This document shows, in pieces, positions 57,418 through 64,000 of a DNA stretch of 64,000 bases. The translations under genes and the position numbers were made by a program. Origin of the DNA: Mucilaginibacter xinganensis (GTDB taxonomy: Bacteria; Bacteroidota; Bacteroidia; Sphingobacteriales; Sphingobacteriaceae); assembly GCA_026225055.1 (NCBI GenBank), contig JAMFSA010000254.1, positions 112,542 to 176,541 of the forward strand. The letters run 5' to 3'. Every line of letters begins with the position of its first letter. The first letter of the stretch is position 1. Under the pieces are notes generated by a model that made no database searches, had not been told where the DNA came from, and saw nothing but the letters and a program-made list of their open reading frames with translations.

Positions 57418-57864
57418 CTATTTCGCCGGCTTATTATTCGCCCTAACAGTTTTTACCTGCGATGCTGTAATAGCACTGGCTTTGTTGGTAAAGCTGTGAC
57501 GTACATAAGTAAGCACATCGGCAATTTCCTGGTCCTTTAAAAAATCATGAGAAGCCATGTTGTTTTGATAGGTTTGACCGTTGATTTCTACGTTCTCGCT
57601 AAAACCATTCAATACTATTTTTATCAGCGTGGTTTTATCACCCAAAACATAAGTGGTTTTTATTAAAGGCGGGTTCATATTGCCCACACCGCCACCATCG
57701 GTTTGGTGGCAGCTTGCACAATTTTGAATATAGATATTCTTACCGGCGGCTATTGATGCTGACAGGCTTGAATGGGTTGACTTTTTATGCTGGGTTTGCG
57801 CGTGCAATCCAAGCGAAAACAATATTAACAGAGATAGTAATACAGCGATTCTTTTAGTGTTCAT
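57418..57864 (-). CDS. Periplasmic class I cytochrome c
   Basis: This 148-residue protein has a signal peptide (MNTKRIAVLLSLLILFSLGL, cleaved at HAQ) and one heme site, CASCHQTDGGG. The distal Met is likely in MASHDFLKDQEIADVLTYV. It lies three bases after the stop of the sugar-dehydrogenase-like gene on the same strand, which makes it the natural electron acceptor of that enzyme, passing electrons toward the respiratory chain. Confidence 0.9.
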   Translation of the reverse strand: MNTKRIAVLLSLLILFSLGLHAQTQHKKSTHSSLSASIAAGKNIYIQNCASCHQTDGGGVGNMNPPLIKTTYVLGDKTTLIKIVLNGFSENVEINGQTYQNNMASHDFLKDQEIADVLTYVRHSFTNKASAITASQVKTVRANNKPAK

Positions 57865-57867
57865 GTA

Positions 57868-59154
57868 TTATTTTTTGTAGGTGATCTTGTAGATAGTTCC
57901 TTTTGAATCATCACTTACATATAGCGAACCATCAGGGCCCTGGGCTAAACCACATGGGCGATGTTCGGCTCTGCCAGATTCTTTTTGCGCCTGTGTGCCT
58001 GCAAAGCCATCAGCAAACACTTCCCATTTACCATCAGGTTTGCCATCTTTAAACGGTTGGAATACCACAAAATAACCTGCCTGTGGTTCAGGTGCACGAT
58101 TCCATGAACCGTGGAACGCGATGAACGCACCATTTTTATAACGCTCAGGAAACTGGTTTCCTGTATAAAATAATAAGCCATCGGGGGCAAGGTGACCCGG
58201 AAATGCTACTGCTGGGTCGATAGTACCTTCACCGGCAGTTTTTTTACTGTCGCCGCCGTATTCAGGGGCAAGTATTTTTTCATGTCTCTCCTGATCGTAG
58301 TAAATGTATGGCCAGCCCGCATCATCACCTTTCTTTATGGCATATAAACACTCGGCGGGTTCAACAGCCGATTGTTGTACGGTATACAGATCAGGGAACA
58401 GATCATGCAATTGATCACGACCATGCTGCATAAGAAATAATTGATTGTTCTGCTGGTTCCAGTCGAGGCCTACGGTGTTCCTTATGCCTTTTGCATAATG
58501 TACACCGTCGCCGTAATGTTGGTCGAGCTTATCGGCCTTAAATTGCCATATGCCACCTGCTGAATCCAATATAGGGCAACCCGGCCTGCCCATGGAGCCT
58601 TTTTGCCTATCCTTAACCTGGCATGAGTTGGAGTAGGCGCCAACGTTCACATAAATATTGCCATCATTATCAAGCACAATTGATTTTGATTCATGCTCAC
58701 GGCGGTTTAATAACCCGGATACTATTTTCTCAGGCGCATCAGGATTTGTTACTTCGCTTTTGTCATTCAGCTTATAACGGTAAACATCTTCATCAGATGA
58801 TGCATATAAATAACCATCCTTAATATACATGCCGGTACCGCCATAGTTGCCAAAGCTACTGGCCACTGTGGCTTTATCCCCATTTTGATGCAGGAACAGA
58901 ATGCCCTTGCCGGTTTTAAAGTGGTTAAGCTTTACATAAATATCATTTTGAGGGGTAATTGCCAAATGCCTGGCGCTGCCTAAGTTATCGGCTACTATAT
59001 TTGCTTCAAAGCCTGATGGTAGTGTAAGGCCAGCAGCACCGGCGGTAGTTTTTGTATGGGTAACAGTTTTTTTGTTTGTTACAGGGTTAGTTAATATCAA
59101 AGCCGGAACAAGGGCTAAGGGCATAACTATAGAGAATAAGCTATTTATTTTCAT
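57868..59154 (-). CDS. Sorbosone/PQQ-type sugar dehydrogenase-like protein
   Basis: This 428-residue secreted protein has a signal peptide (SLFSIVMPLALVPALIL) and a six-bladed propeller with the GSDH/sorbosone-dehydrogenase pattern: LPSGFEANIVADNLGSARHLA, NIYVNVGAYSNSC, KGIRNTVGLDWN, GDDAGWPYIYYD, PDGLLFYTGNQFP, FIAFHGSWNR and GPDGSLYVSDDSKGTIYKI. Such enzymes oxidise aldoses or related sugars with PQQ. Cofactor use is not proven here. It is paired with the cytochrome c gene downstream, which supports an oxidase-linked role in the periplasm. Confidence 0.87.
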   Translation of the reverse strand: MKINSLFSIVMPLALVPALILTNPVTNKKTVTHTKTTAGAAGLTLPSGFEANIVADNLGSARHLAITPQNDIYVKLNHFKTGKGILFLHQNGDKATVASSFGNYGGTGMYIKDGYLYASSDEDVYRYKLNDKSEVTNPDAPEKIVSGLLNRREHESKSIVLDNDGNIYVNVGAYSNSCQVKDRQKGSMGRPGCPILDSAGGIWQFKADKLDQHYGDGVHYAKGIRNTVGLDWNQQNNQLFLMQHGRDQLHDLFPDLYTVQQSAVEPAECLYAIKKGDDAGWPYIYYDQERHEKILAPEYGGDSKKTAGEGTIDPAVAFPGHLAPDGLLFYTGNQFPERYKNGAFIAFHGSWNRAPEPQAGYFVVFQPFKDGKPDGKWEVFADGFAGTQAQKESGRAEHRPCGLAQGPDGSLYVSDDSKGTIYKITYKK

Positions 59155-59410
59155 AACGACAGGATTGGTGACTAAAATTAAACTAAATACAACTCAAACA
59201 AAATTTCTGTTTGATAAAATACATTATTGTTACAATTTGTAAATCTGATACTTATAGTAATAAATAAATATATCAATACAATATTTTGTTAATGTTTTAT
59301 TATTCGGAATATTATTTTATGATAATTACTTATTATCTATATAAAATTATTAATTGCCATTAAACTTTTTAAAAGTGGTATAGTCCTAACTATATATAAT
59401 TTGAAACACC

Positions 59411-60091
59411 ATGAAAAAGTTAGTTTTATTATCAGCAATAGCAATAAGCGGTTTATTTTACAACACTGCCAATGCACAAATAAGGATCCATTTAGGTATA
59501 AATTTATTCCCGCACCATGTATATATACGTCCTGCTGTTGTTGATGTACAACCAGCTCCGGTAGTTTATGAAGATAACAGGCCTGCGGATTATGATACCA
59601 ATGATGATTACTATTATTTGCCAGATGTAAACGCTTATTATAACGTTGCACAGCAATGCTATTATTATAATGATGGCGATAACTGGATCTCTGCAGCTTA
59701 CTTACCCGGCGAATACCGCAACTACGACTGGATGCATGCCCGCAGATTTGAAGTACGTGCACCGCGACCATATTTACACAATGATCTCTATATGAACAGG
59801 TATCACGGTGTAAATAATCAATGGGCACACAGGGACGATCATTTCCAGGGAGGCTATGCCAACCATTTTAACGATGGTGGTTACAGAAGGGATGATCAGC
59901 GTTTTGATGGCAGAAACCAGAATAACTATGACCAACAATACAATCAGAACCAAAACCGCGATAACAGGGATAATAATAACGGCCAGCAATATAACCAGGA
60001 TCAAAACCGTGGTAACAGGGGAGGCGATCAGCAACAACACATTGCCCAAAATGATAGAGGCCATAATGGTTTCGGCCGCAGAATGTTCTAA
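59411..60091 (+). CDS. Secreted protein with Tyr-rich core and Asn/Gln/Asp/Arg-rich tail
   Basis: This 226-residue protein has a signal peptide (MKKLVLLSAIAISGLFYNTA, cleaved at NAQ). Residues about 28-120 are Tyr-rich (DDYYYLPDVNAYYNVAQQ, DGDNWISAAYLPGEYRNYDW), resembling a small secreted family common in Bacteroidota. From about 160 on the sequence is low-complexity and dominated by N, Q, D, R and G, with QQYNQNQNRDNRDNNNG and QQYNQDQNRGNRGG as two near-copies. Function is unknown; a role at the cell envelope is likely. Confidence 0.8.
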   Translation: MKKLVLLSAIAISGLFYNTANAQIRIHLGINLFPHHVYIRPAVVDVQPAPVVYEDNRPADYDTNDDYYYLPDVNAYYNVAQQCYYYNDGDNWISAAYLPGEYRNYDWMHARRFEVRAPRPYLHNDLYMNRYHGVNNQWAHRDDHFQGGYANHFNDGGYRRDDQRFDGRNQNNYDQQYNQNQNRDNRDNNNGQQYNQDQNRGNRGGDQQQHIAQNDRGHNGFGRRMF

Positions 60092-60126
60092 AATATAACC
60101 ACCTCAATATAAATATATATGTATAT

Positions 60127-60210
60127 TGAACCAGGATTTACAGGATTTTATTGATTTTTAGGATATATAATACATCCTGAAAATCAAAAAATCCAACGAA
60201 TCCTGGTTCA
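60127..60210. repeat. Palindromic element between convergent genes, probable bidirectional terminator
   Basis: TGAACCAGGATT (60127-60138) and AATCCTGGTTCA (60199-60210) are perfect inverted ends. Inside, TTGATTTTTAGGAT and ATCCTGAAAATCAA pair with one mismatch. The 84-base hairpin lies 35 bases after the secreted-protein stop and 4 bases before the aldo/keto reductase stop, and T and A runs flank it, so it can terminate both transcripts. Confidence 0.75.
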
Positions 60211-60214
60211 TTTT

Positions 60215-61165
60215 TTAATATTCGCTAGCCTCATTCAACAATTTAATCGCCTCATTACCTAAATTGAGCTGGGTAGCATCAATAATTGATTTTAGTTGTT
60301 TGGTGCTGGTAGCGCTGGCAATAGGGGCGGTGATGCCGGGGTGGGCAATGGTCCATGCTAAGGCTACACTTGCCGGTGTGCTGTTATACTCGGCAGCAAT
60401 TTCGTCAAGCGCTTTTAAAATACGGAAACCACGATCATTCAAGTATTTTTTAACGCCCTGCCCACGCGGACTTTTCGAGAGGTCGTCCTGCGAACGGTAT
60501 TTGCCGGTAAGAAAACCACTGGCTAATGAATAATAGTTGATCACCCCCAGTCCGTATTCCCTGCAAACGCCTTCCAGTTCTTTTTCATACCCTTCACGAT
60601 CGTACAAATTATATTCGGGCTGCAGACTTTGGTAAGCTGCAAGGCCGGTAGTTTCGCTTATTTCCAAAGCTTGTTTAAGCCTGTCGGCAGTGTAGTTTGA
60701 TGCACCTATGGCTCTTACCTTACCTTGTTTTATCAAATCGGTATAAACCGACAGAGTTTCGGTTAGCGGTGTGTCTTTATCATCATCATGAGATTGGTAA
60801 AGGTCGATATAATCAGTTCTCAAGCGTTTTAACGAATCTTCAACAGCCTGGGTGATATAGGCTTTTGATAACCCCTTTTTACCCGGCCCCATTGGCTTGC
60901 CAACCTTTGTGGCAATGACCACTTTGTTGCGTTTGGCACTTTTCCTGAGCCAGTTGCCGATAATGGTTTCTGATTCGCCGCCTTTATTGCCGGGCACCCA
61001 TGCCGAGTAAACATCCGCAGTGTCAATAAAATCCAGGCCTGCGTCTGTAAAGGCATCAAGCAGCTCAAATGAAGTTCTTTCATCAATGGTCCAGCCAAAA
61101 ACATTGCCACCAAAGGCTATAGGGTTAACTTTTATTCCTGATTTTCCGAGCTCTCTTTTTTCCAT
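60215..61165 (-). CDS. Aldo/keto reductase
   Basis: This 316-residue TIM-barrel oxidoreductase shows the AKR tetrad: FIDTADVYSAW (Asp and Tyr), VVIATKVGKP (Lys) and YIDLYQSHDDD (His). Cofactor-binding stretches are IGASNYTADRLKQAL and APIASATSTKQLKSII. It reduces aldehydes, ketones or quinone-like compounds with NADPH in the cytoplasm. The substrate cannot be assigned. It is a single gene. Confidence 0.92.
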   Translation of the reverse strand: MEKRELGKSGIKVNPIAFGGNVFGWTIDERTSFELLDAFTDAGLDFIDTADVYSAWVPGNKGGESETIIGNWLRKSAKRNKVVIATKVGKPMGPGKKGLSKAYITQAVEDSLKRLRTDYIDLYQSHDDDKDTPLTETLSVYTDLIKQGKVRAIGASNYTADRLKQALEISETTGLAAYQSLQPEYNLYDREGYEKELEGVCREYGLGVINYYSLASGFLTGKYRSQDDLSKSPRGQGVKKYLNDRGFRILKALDEIAAEYNSTPASVALAWTIAHPGITAPIASATSTKQLKSIIDATQLNLGNEAIKLLNEASEY

Positions 61166-61269
61166 AAGATTTTATAAATAAGTATTATTGATGTACACAA
61201 ATAACAGCCTTTAGTTTTTTGTGTTTGTAAAGGCAGTGTAATTTAGCATAACAGGGCTATATTTACAGC

Positions 61270-61518
61270 ATGGAAAGTGCCCAGCCCGATTCAAAGATCC
61301 TGATTGAAATTGTACAAACCAAAATGCCCTTTGGCAAATACAAAGGCACGCTGATTTGCGATATGCCTATCTCATACCTGGAGTGGATGCATGGCAAAGG
61401 TGGTTTTCCTCCCGGCAAGTTAGGCATGCTGCTGTCGACAGTATATGAGATCAAGAGCAACGGCTTGCAAAGTATAATTACGATGGTTAAAACTTCGCTT
61501 AGAAACCAGCGTTCATAA
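61270..61518 (+). CDS. DUF3820-family small protein
   Basis: This 82-residue protein has the DUF3820 pattern KMPFGKYKGTLICDMPISYLEWM, followed by KGGFPPGKLGMLLSTVYEIK. The family is known from a Pseudomonas protein described as a quorum-regulated virulence factor and resembles small nuclease-associated domains, but no activity is established. It lies 104 bases upstream of the aldo/keto reductase start, divergently, and 67 bases before msrA on the same strand. Confidence 0.85.
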   Translation: MESAQPDSKILIEIVQTKMPFGKYKGTLICDMPISYLEWMHGKGGFPPGKLGMLLSTVYEIKSNGLQSIITMVKTSLRNQRS

Positions 61519-61585
61519 TATATTACCGCTTAATGACAACTGCGGTGCTTTAGCGTGCGTATATTGTTTAAAAAAGGAAATGTTT

Positions 61586-62230
61586 ATGAAAAGATCCATT
61601 TTATATATAGTCTGCCTGCTGATGCTTGCAGGTTGCGCGCAGGGGCAATCCGGCTCATTTGCTTCATTACCAAAACCAAAGCCGGGCGAACAGGTTGCTG
61701 ACTTTGCTGCCGGATGTTTTTGGGCAAGCAGCGAAGCTATGTCTGAATTGAAAGGTGTTAGCCAGGTAGTTGCAGGTTATTCAGGCGGCAATGCGCCTCA
61801 CCCCACCTATGAGGAAGTATGCTCTGATAATACCGGCCATGCCGAAAGTGTTCAGGTTTATTACGATCCTAAAGTGATCAGTTATGCTAAATTGGTGGAG
61901 GCATTCTTTTATGCGCATAACCCAACTGAGCTTAATTACCAGGGCCCGGATCATGGTACCAGTTATCGTTCAATAGCTTTTTACCGCACGCCTGAAGAAA
62001 AGGAAATTATAGAGAATACGATTAAAAGTATTAATGCTTCCAAGTATTACGGTTCTGCACCAATAGTTACTGAGGTTGCTCCGTTTAAGGTATTTTATCC
62101 GGCTGAAAAGTATCACCAGAATTATTATAAGCTTCACCAGGATAACCCTTATATACAGGGTGTATCAGTTCCAAAGGTTGAGAAGATGAGGAAGAAGGAA
62201 AAGGAATTGTTGAAGCCGGAGTTTAGTTAA
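61586..62230 (+). CDS. msrA: Peptide methionine sulfoxide reductase A, lipoprotein form
   Basis: The ATG at 61586 (214 residues) is favoured over 61580 because AAGGA lies seven bases before it. The N-terminus MKRSILYIVCLLMLAGC is a lipoprotein signal, so the enzyme is lipid-anchored outside the cytoplasm. The catalytic motif is FAAGCFW, followed by VVAGYSGG, YEEVCSDNTGHAESVQV, FFYAHNPTELNYQGPDHGTSYRSI and YHQNYY, all typical of MsrA. It reduces the S-form of methionine sulfoxide in envelope proteins. No MsrB gene is adjacent. Confidence 0.94.
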   Translation: MKRSILYIVCLLMLAGCAQGQSGSFASLPKPKPGEQVADFAAGCFWASSEAMSELKGVSQVVAGYSGGNAPHPTYEEVCSDNTGHAESVQVYYDPKVISYAKLVEAFFYAHNPTELNYQGPDHGTSYRSIAFYRTPEEKEIIENTIKSINASKYYGSAPIVTEVAPFKVFYPAEKYHQNYYKLHQDNPYIQGVSVPKVEKMRKKEKELLKPEFS

Positions 62231-62249
62231 GAATTAAAGTAAAAAAGAG

Positions 62250-62327
62250 GGGTGTCATGCTGAGGCACTCGAAGCATGCGGGCAAAAGCCTTTACGCTCA
62301 TGCTTCGAGTGCCTCAGCATGACACCC
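62250..62327. repeat. Palindromic intergenic element with 29-bp perfect arms
   Basis: Arm 62250-62278 (starting GGGTGTCATGCTGAGG) and arm 62299-62327 (ending CAGCATGACACCC) are perfectly complementary over 29 bases with a 20-base loop. The element lies between the convergent msrA and regulator genes and is followed by a T-rich run at 62328-62335. It resembles the GTCATGCTGAG class of dispersed palindromes found in several bacterial phyla. Confidence 0.82.
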
Positions 62328-62344
62328 TTTTCTTTCATGGGAGA

Positions 62345-63724
62345 TTACTCCCCGCGTTTCAATCCGTACTTTTCAATCTTACTGTACAGGTGGCTGCGCT
62401 GAATATCAATGTCATCGGCAGTTTTTGAAACATTCCAGTTGTTTTTTTCCAGCTTGAATTTGATGTATTCGCGTTCCGCGTAATCCTTATACTCCTGGAA
62501 GTTTTTGAACTGGTTAAAGTCAGTTTGACTTGATGAGGTATCGTTTGATGATGCCGGTGCTGGGGCGGATGGATTAGCAAATGCCTTAACATCAGCATCA
62601 GTAATGATCTTATCGCTTAGGATGATCAAGCGTTCAACCATGTTGCGCAGCTCACGTATATTACCTGTCCACGGCAGGGCTTTAAGTGCATCTAGCGCGG
62701 CATCCGAGATCTTTTTAACCGGCATACCGTATTCATTGCAGATCTCATCCAAAAAGTTCTGTGTAAGCAAGGCAATATCATCCCGACGCTCGGTTAATGG
62801 TGGAACGTGGATGAGGATAACGCTTAAACGATGGTAAAGGTCCATACGGAAATTACCGGCTTCAATTTCTTTTAGCAGGTCTTTATTTGTAGCGGCAACT
62901 ACGCGTACATCCACTTCAATTTCCTTTTCGCCGCCTACACGGGTTATTTTGCTCTCCTGCAGCGCACGTAACACTTTAGCTTGCGCTGAATGGCTCATAT
63001 CGCCTATTTCATCCAAAAATAAAGTACCGCCGCTGGCAGATTCAAACTTGCCGATACGTTGCTTTACAGCCGATGTAAATGAGCCTTTTTCGTGCCCAAA
63101 TAGTTCACTCTCAATAAGCTCAGATGGTATAGCGGCGCAGTTAACCTCAATTAAAGGCGCGTTTGCACGGTTTGATTTTTCATGCAGCCAGCGTGCTACC
63201 AGTTCCTTACCGCTACCATTAGCGCCGGTAATTAAAACACGGGCATCAGTAGGGGCAACGCGGTCAATAGTTTCTTTTATTTTTGCTATGGCCTGTGAGT
63301 TACCCAATATTGGGCGAACCTTTGAAACTTTGCGTTTTAATACCTTGGTTTCAACAACTAAACTTCCACGGTCGAGCGCGTTACGTACAGTAATTAAAAG
63401 GCGGTTCAGATCAGGTGGTTTTGATATAAAATCGAAAGCTCCTTTGCGACTGGCCTCAACAGCTGTTTCAACAGTGCCATGACCAGAAATCATAATAAAC
63501 GGAAGATCAGGTTTTATCGTTAAACCTTCTGTAAGCACTTCCATGCCATCCATCCGGTTCATTTTAATATCGCAAAGTACCAGGTCATAGTCATTTTTGG
63601 CTATCATATTCAGGCCATCCTGCCCGTTATCAACATCCTCAACCTGGTAATCTTCGTATTCTAAAATTTCGCGCAGGGTGCTTCTTATAGCACGTTCATC
63701 ATCAATAATTAAGATTTTCGCCAT
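62345..63724 (-). CDS. Sigma-54-dependent response regulator (NtrC family)
   Basis: The 459-residue protein has three domains. The receiver has ILIIDDE, phosphoacceptor D52 in LVLCDIKMNRMDG, and the SKPPD Lys. The AAA+ domain has Walker A GANGSGKE (167-174), a sigma-54 contact loop GSFTSA (215-220), Walker B GGTLFLDEIGDM, and the sensor region PWTGNIRELRN. A Fis-type helix-turn-helix lies at the C-terminus (NVSKTADDIDIQRSHLYSKI). It activates sigma-54 promoters when phosphorylated. The sigma-54 loop differs from the usual GAFTGA. No histidine kinase is adjacent in this window. The gene lies downstream of the RNase P RNA terminator. Confidence 0.94.
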   Translation of the reverse strand: MAKILIIDDERAIRSTLREILEYEDYQVEDVDNGQDGLNMIAKNDYDLVLCDIKMNRMDGMEVLTEGLTIKPDLPFIMISGHGTVETAVEASRKGAFDFISKPPDLNRLLITVRNALDRGSLVVETKVLKRKVSKVRPILGNSQAIAKIKETIDRVAPTDARVLITGANGSGKELVARWLHEKSNRANAPLIEVNCAAIPSELIESELFGHEKGSFTSAVKQRIGKFESASGGTLFLDEIGDMSHSAQAKVLRALQESKITRVGGEKEIEVDVRVVAATNKDLLKEIEAGNFRMDLYHRLSVILIHVPPLTERRDDIALLTQNFLDEICNEYGMPVKKISDAALDALKALPWTGNIRELRNMVERLIILSDKIITDADVKAFANPSAPAPASSNDTSSSQTDFNQFKNFQEYKDYAEREYIKFKLEKNNWNVSKTADDIDIQRSHLYSKIEKYGLKRGE

Positions 63725-63814
63725 TTTTTATCCTATGTTTTTCAAAAAAAGAGTGAGTGGTCCGGCACCCAAATATATGGGATTTGTATAGAAAAATAAA
63801 CACTCCACCTATAT

Positions 63815-63858
63815 ACAAAAAATAACCCCCTTCTGTTTTGCAGAAAGGGGTATTTTTT
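63815..63858 (-). terminator. Terminator of the RNase P RNA gene
   Basis: On the minus strand ACCCCTTTCTG (63851-63841) pairs with CAGAAGGGGGT (63835-63825) with one G-T pair and a 5-base loop, followed by a U-tract. It lies directly after the 3' end of the RNase P RNA. Confidence 0.85.
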
Positions 63859-63859
63859 T

Positions 63860-64000
63860 CAGCAGCAAAGCTATAAGCCGGGTTCTGTTCCGCCGGTTGA
63901 AGGGCGGTTTCTATCATTAATCTGGCCCTGCCATTGCTGACAGGTTCAAGCAACCTACCCATCCTGACGATCATTTGCCAGTGGCAAACAATCAAAAGCG
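63860..64000 (-). ncRNA. rnpB: RNase P RNA, 3' part (5' part beyond window)
   Basis: The minus strand reads AGATTAATGATAGAAACCGC and then, further on, ACAGAACCCGGCTTATAGC, the conserved 3' core (P4 3' strand and the P1-proximal ACAGAACCCGGCUUAU) of bacterial class A RNase P RNA. The final AGCTTTGCTGC is the expected 3' strand of P1, whose partner lies outside the right edge. The RNA cleaves the 5' leader of pre-tRNAs. A terminator hairpin follows at once. Confidence 0.92.

Noticed and set aside
59337..59828. 163-codon minus-strand frame rich in His/Tyr
   Set aside because: It is antisense to the signal-peptide-bearing secreted protein, and its composition only mirrors the Tyr/Asn-rich codons of that gene.
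63702..63995. 97-codon minus-strand open frame
   Set aside because: It runs across the RNase P RNA gene and its terminator into the regulator start, and has no protein-like pattern.

Overview
The window reads as chromosome of a Bacteroidota bacterium, most likely family Sphingobacteriaceae (Mucilaginibacter- or Pedobacter-like). The evidence is a giant secreted repeat protein ending in a CHU_C-type (type IX secretion, type B) sorting domain, SWIM-SNF2 helicases, MBG-repeat adhesins, sparse Shine-Dalgarno signals, moderate-to-low GC content and AT-rich intergenic DNA. The genus is an inference. No tRNA, CRISPR array, insertion sequence or prophage was seen.

Left part (1-13.6 kb): a surface and accessory island. 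Three minus-strand genes lie in one likely operon: a phage-tail-collar-domain protein, a type 1 periplasmic-binding-fold protein without a signal peptide, and a giant secreted propeller/Ig/MBG-repeat protein that runs off the left edge. Facing it are a Tat-signal metallophosphatase, an aspartyl/asparaginyl hydroxylase-like protein and a sulfotransferase, with a phytanoyl-CoA-dioxygenase-like protein converging on them. This mix of two Fe(II)/2-oxoglutarate oxygenases, a sulfotransferase and a collar protein is the best candidate in the window for an undescribed system. A small outer-membrane-type protein and the nucleoside phosphorylase PpnP follow.

Middle-left (13.9-33.7 kb): a conserved 497-residue protein of unknown function abuts a SWIM-SNF2 helicase. 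Next come a 1778-residue Ig-repeat protein with a type B sorting domain, a lipoprotein phosphoesterase, a diheme cytochrome c peroxidase with a long N-terminal extension, a phospho-sugar mutase, an MscS channel, a hybrid histidine kinase and two small proteins.

Polysaccharide locus (33.9-51.4 kb, all minus strand, transcribed right to left): a Wza-like exporter and a Wzz-like chain-length protein, then RfbF and RfbG (CDP-4-keto-6-deoxyglucose synthesis), a sugar-nucleotide reductase/epimerase, two GT2 transferases, a Wzx-like flippase, an acyltransferase, a GT8-like transferase, a Wzy-like polymerase, two GT4 transferases and the initiating undecaprenyl-phosphate sugar transferase. Together these can start, assemble, flip, polymerise and export a surface polysaccharide that probably contains a 6-deoxyhexose made through a CDP-sugar.

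Right part (51.6-64 kb): mostly housekeeping and periplasmic metabolism. It holds a DinB-fold protein, cytochrome bd oxidase (cydAB), a GH63-type glucosidase, a sorbosone-dehydrogenase-like protein with its cytochrome c, an Asn/Gln-rich secreted protein, an aldo/keto reductase, a DUF3820 protein, a lipoprotein MsrA, an NtrC-type sigma-54 activator and the 3' part of the RNase P RNA gene. Three different long palindromic elements sit in the intergenic gaps between 57.3 and 62.3 kb.
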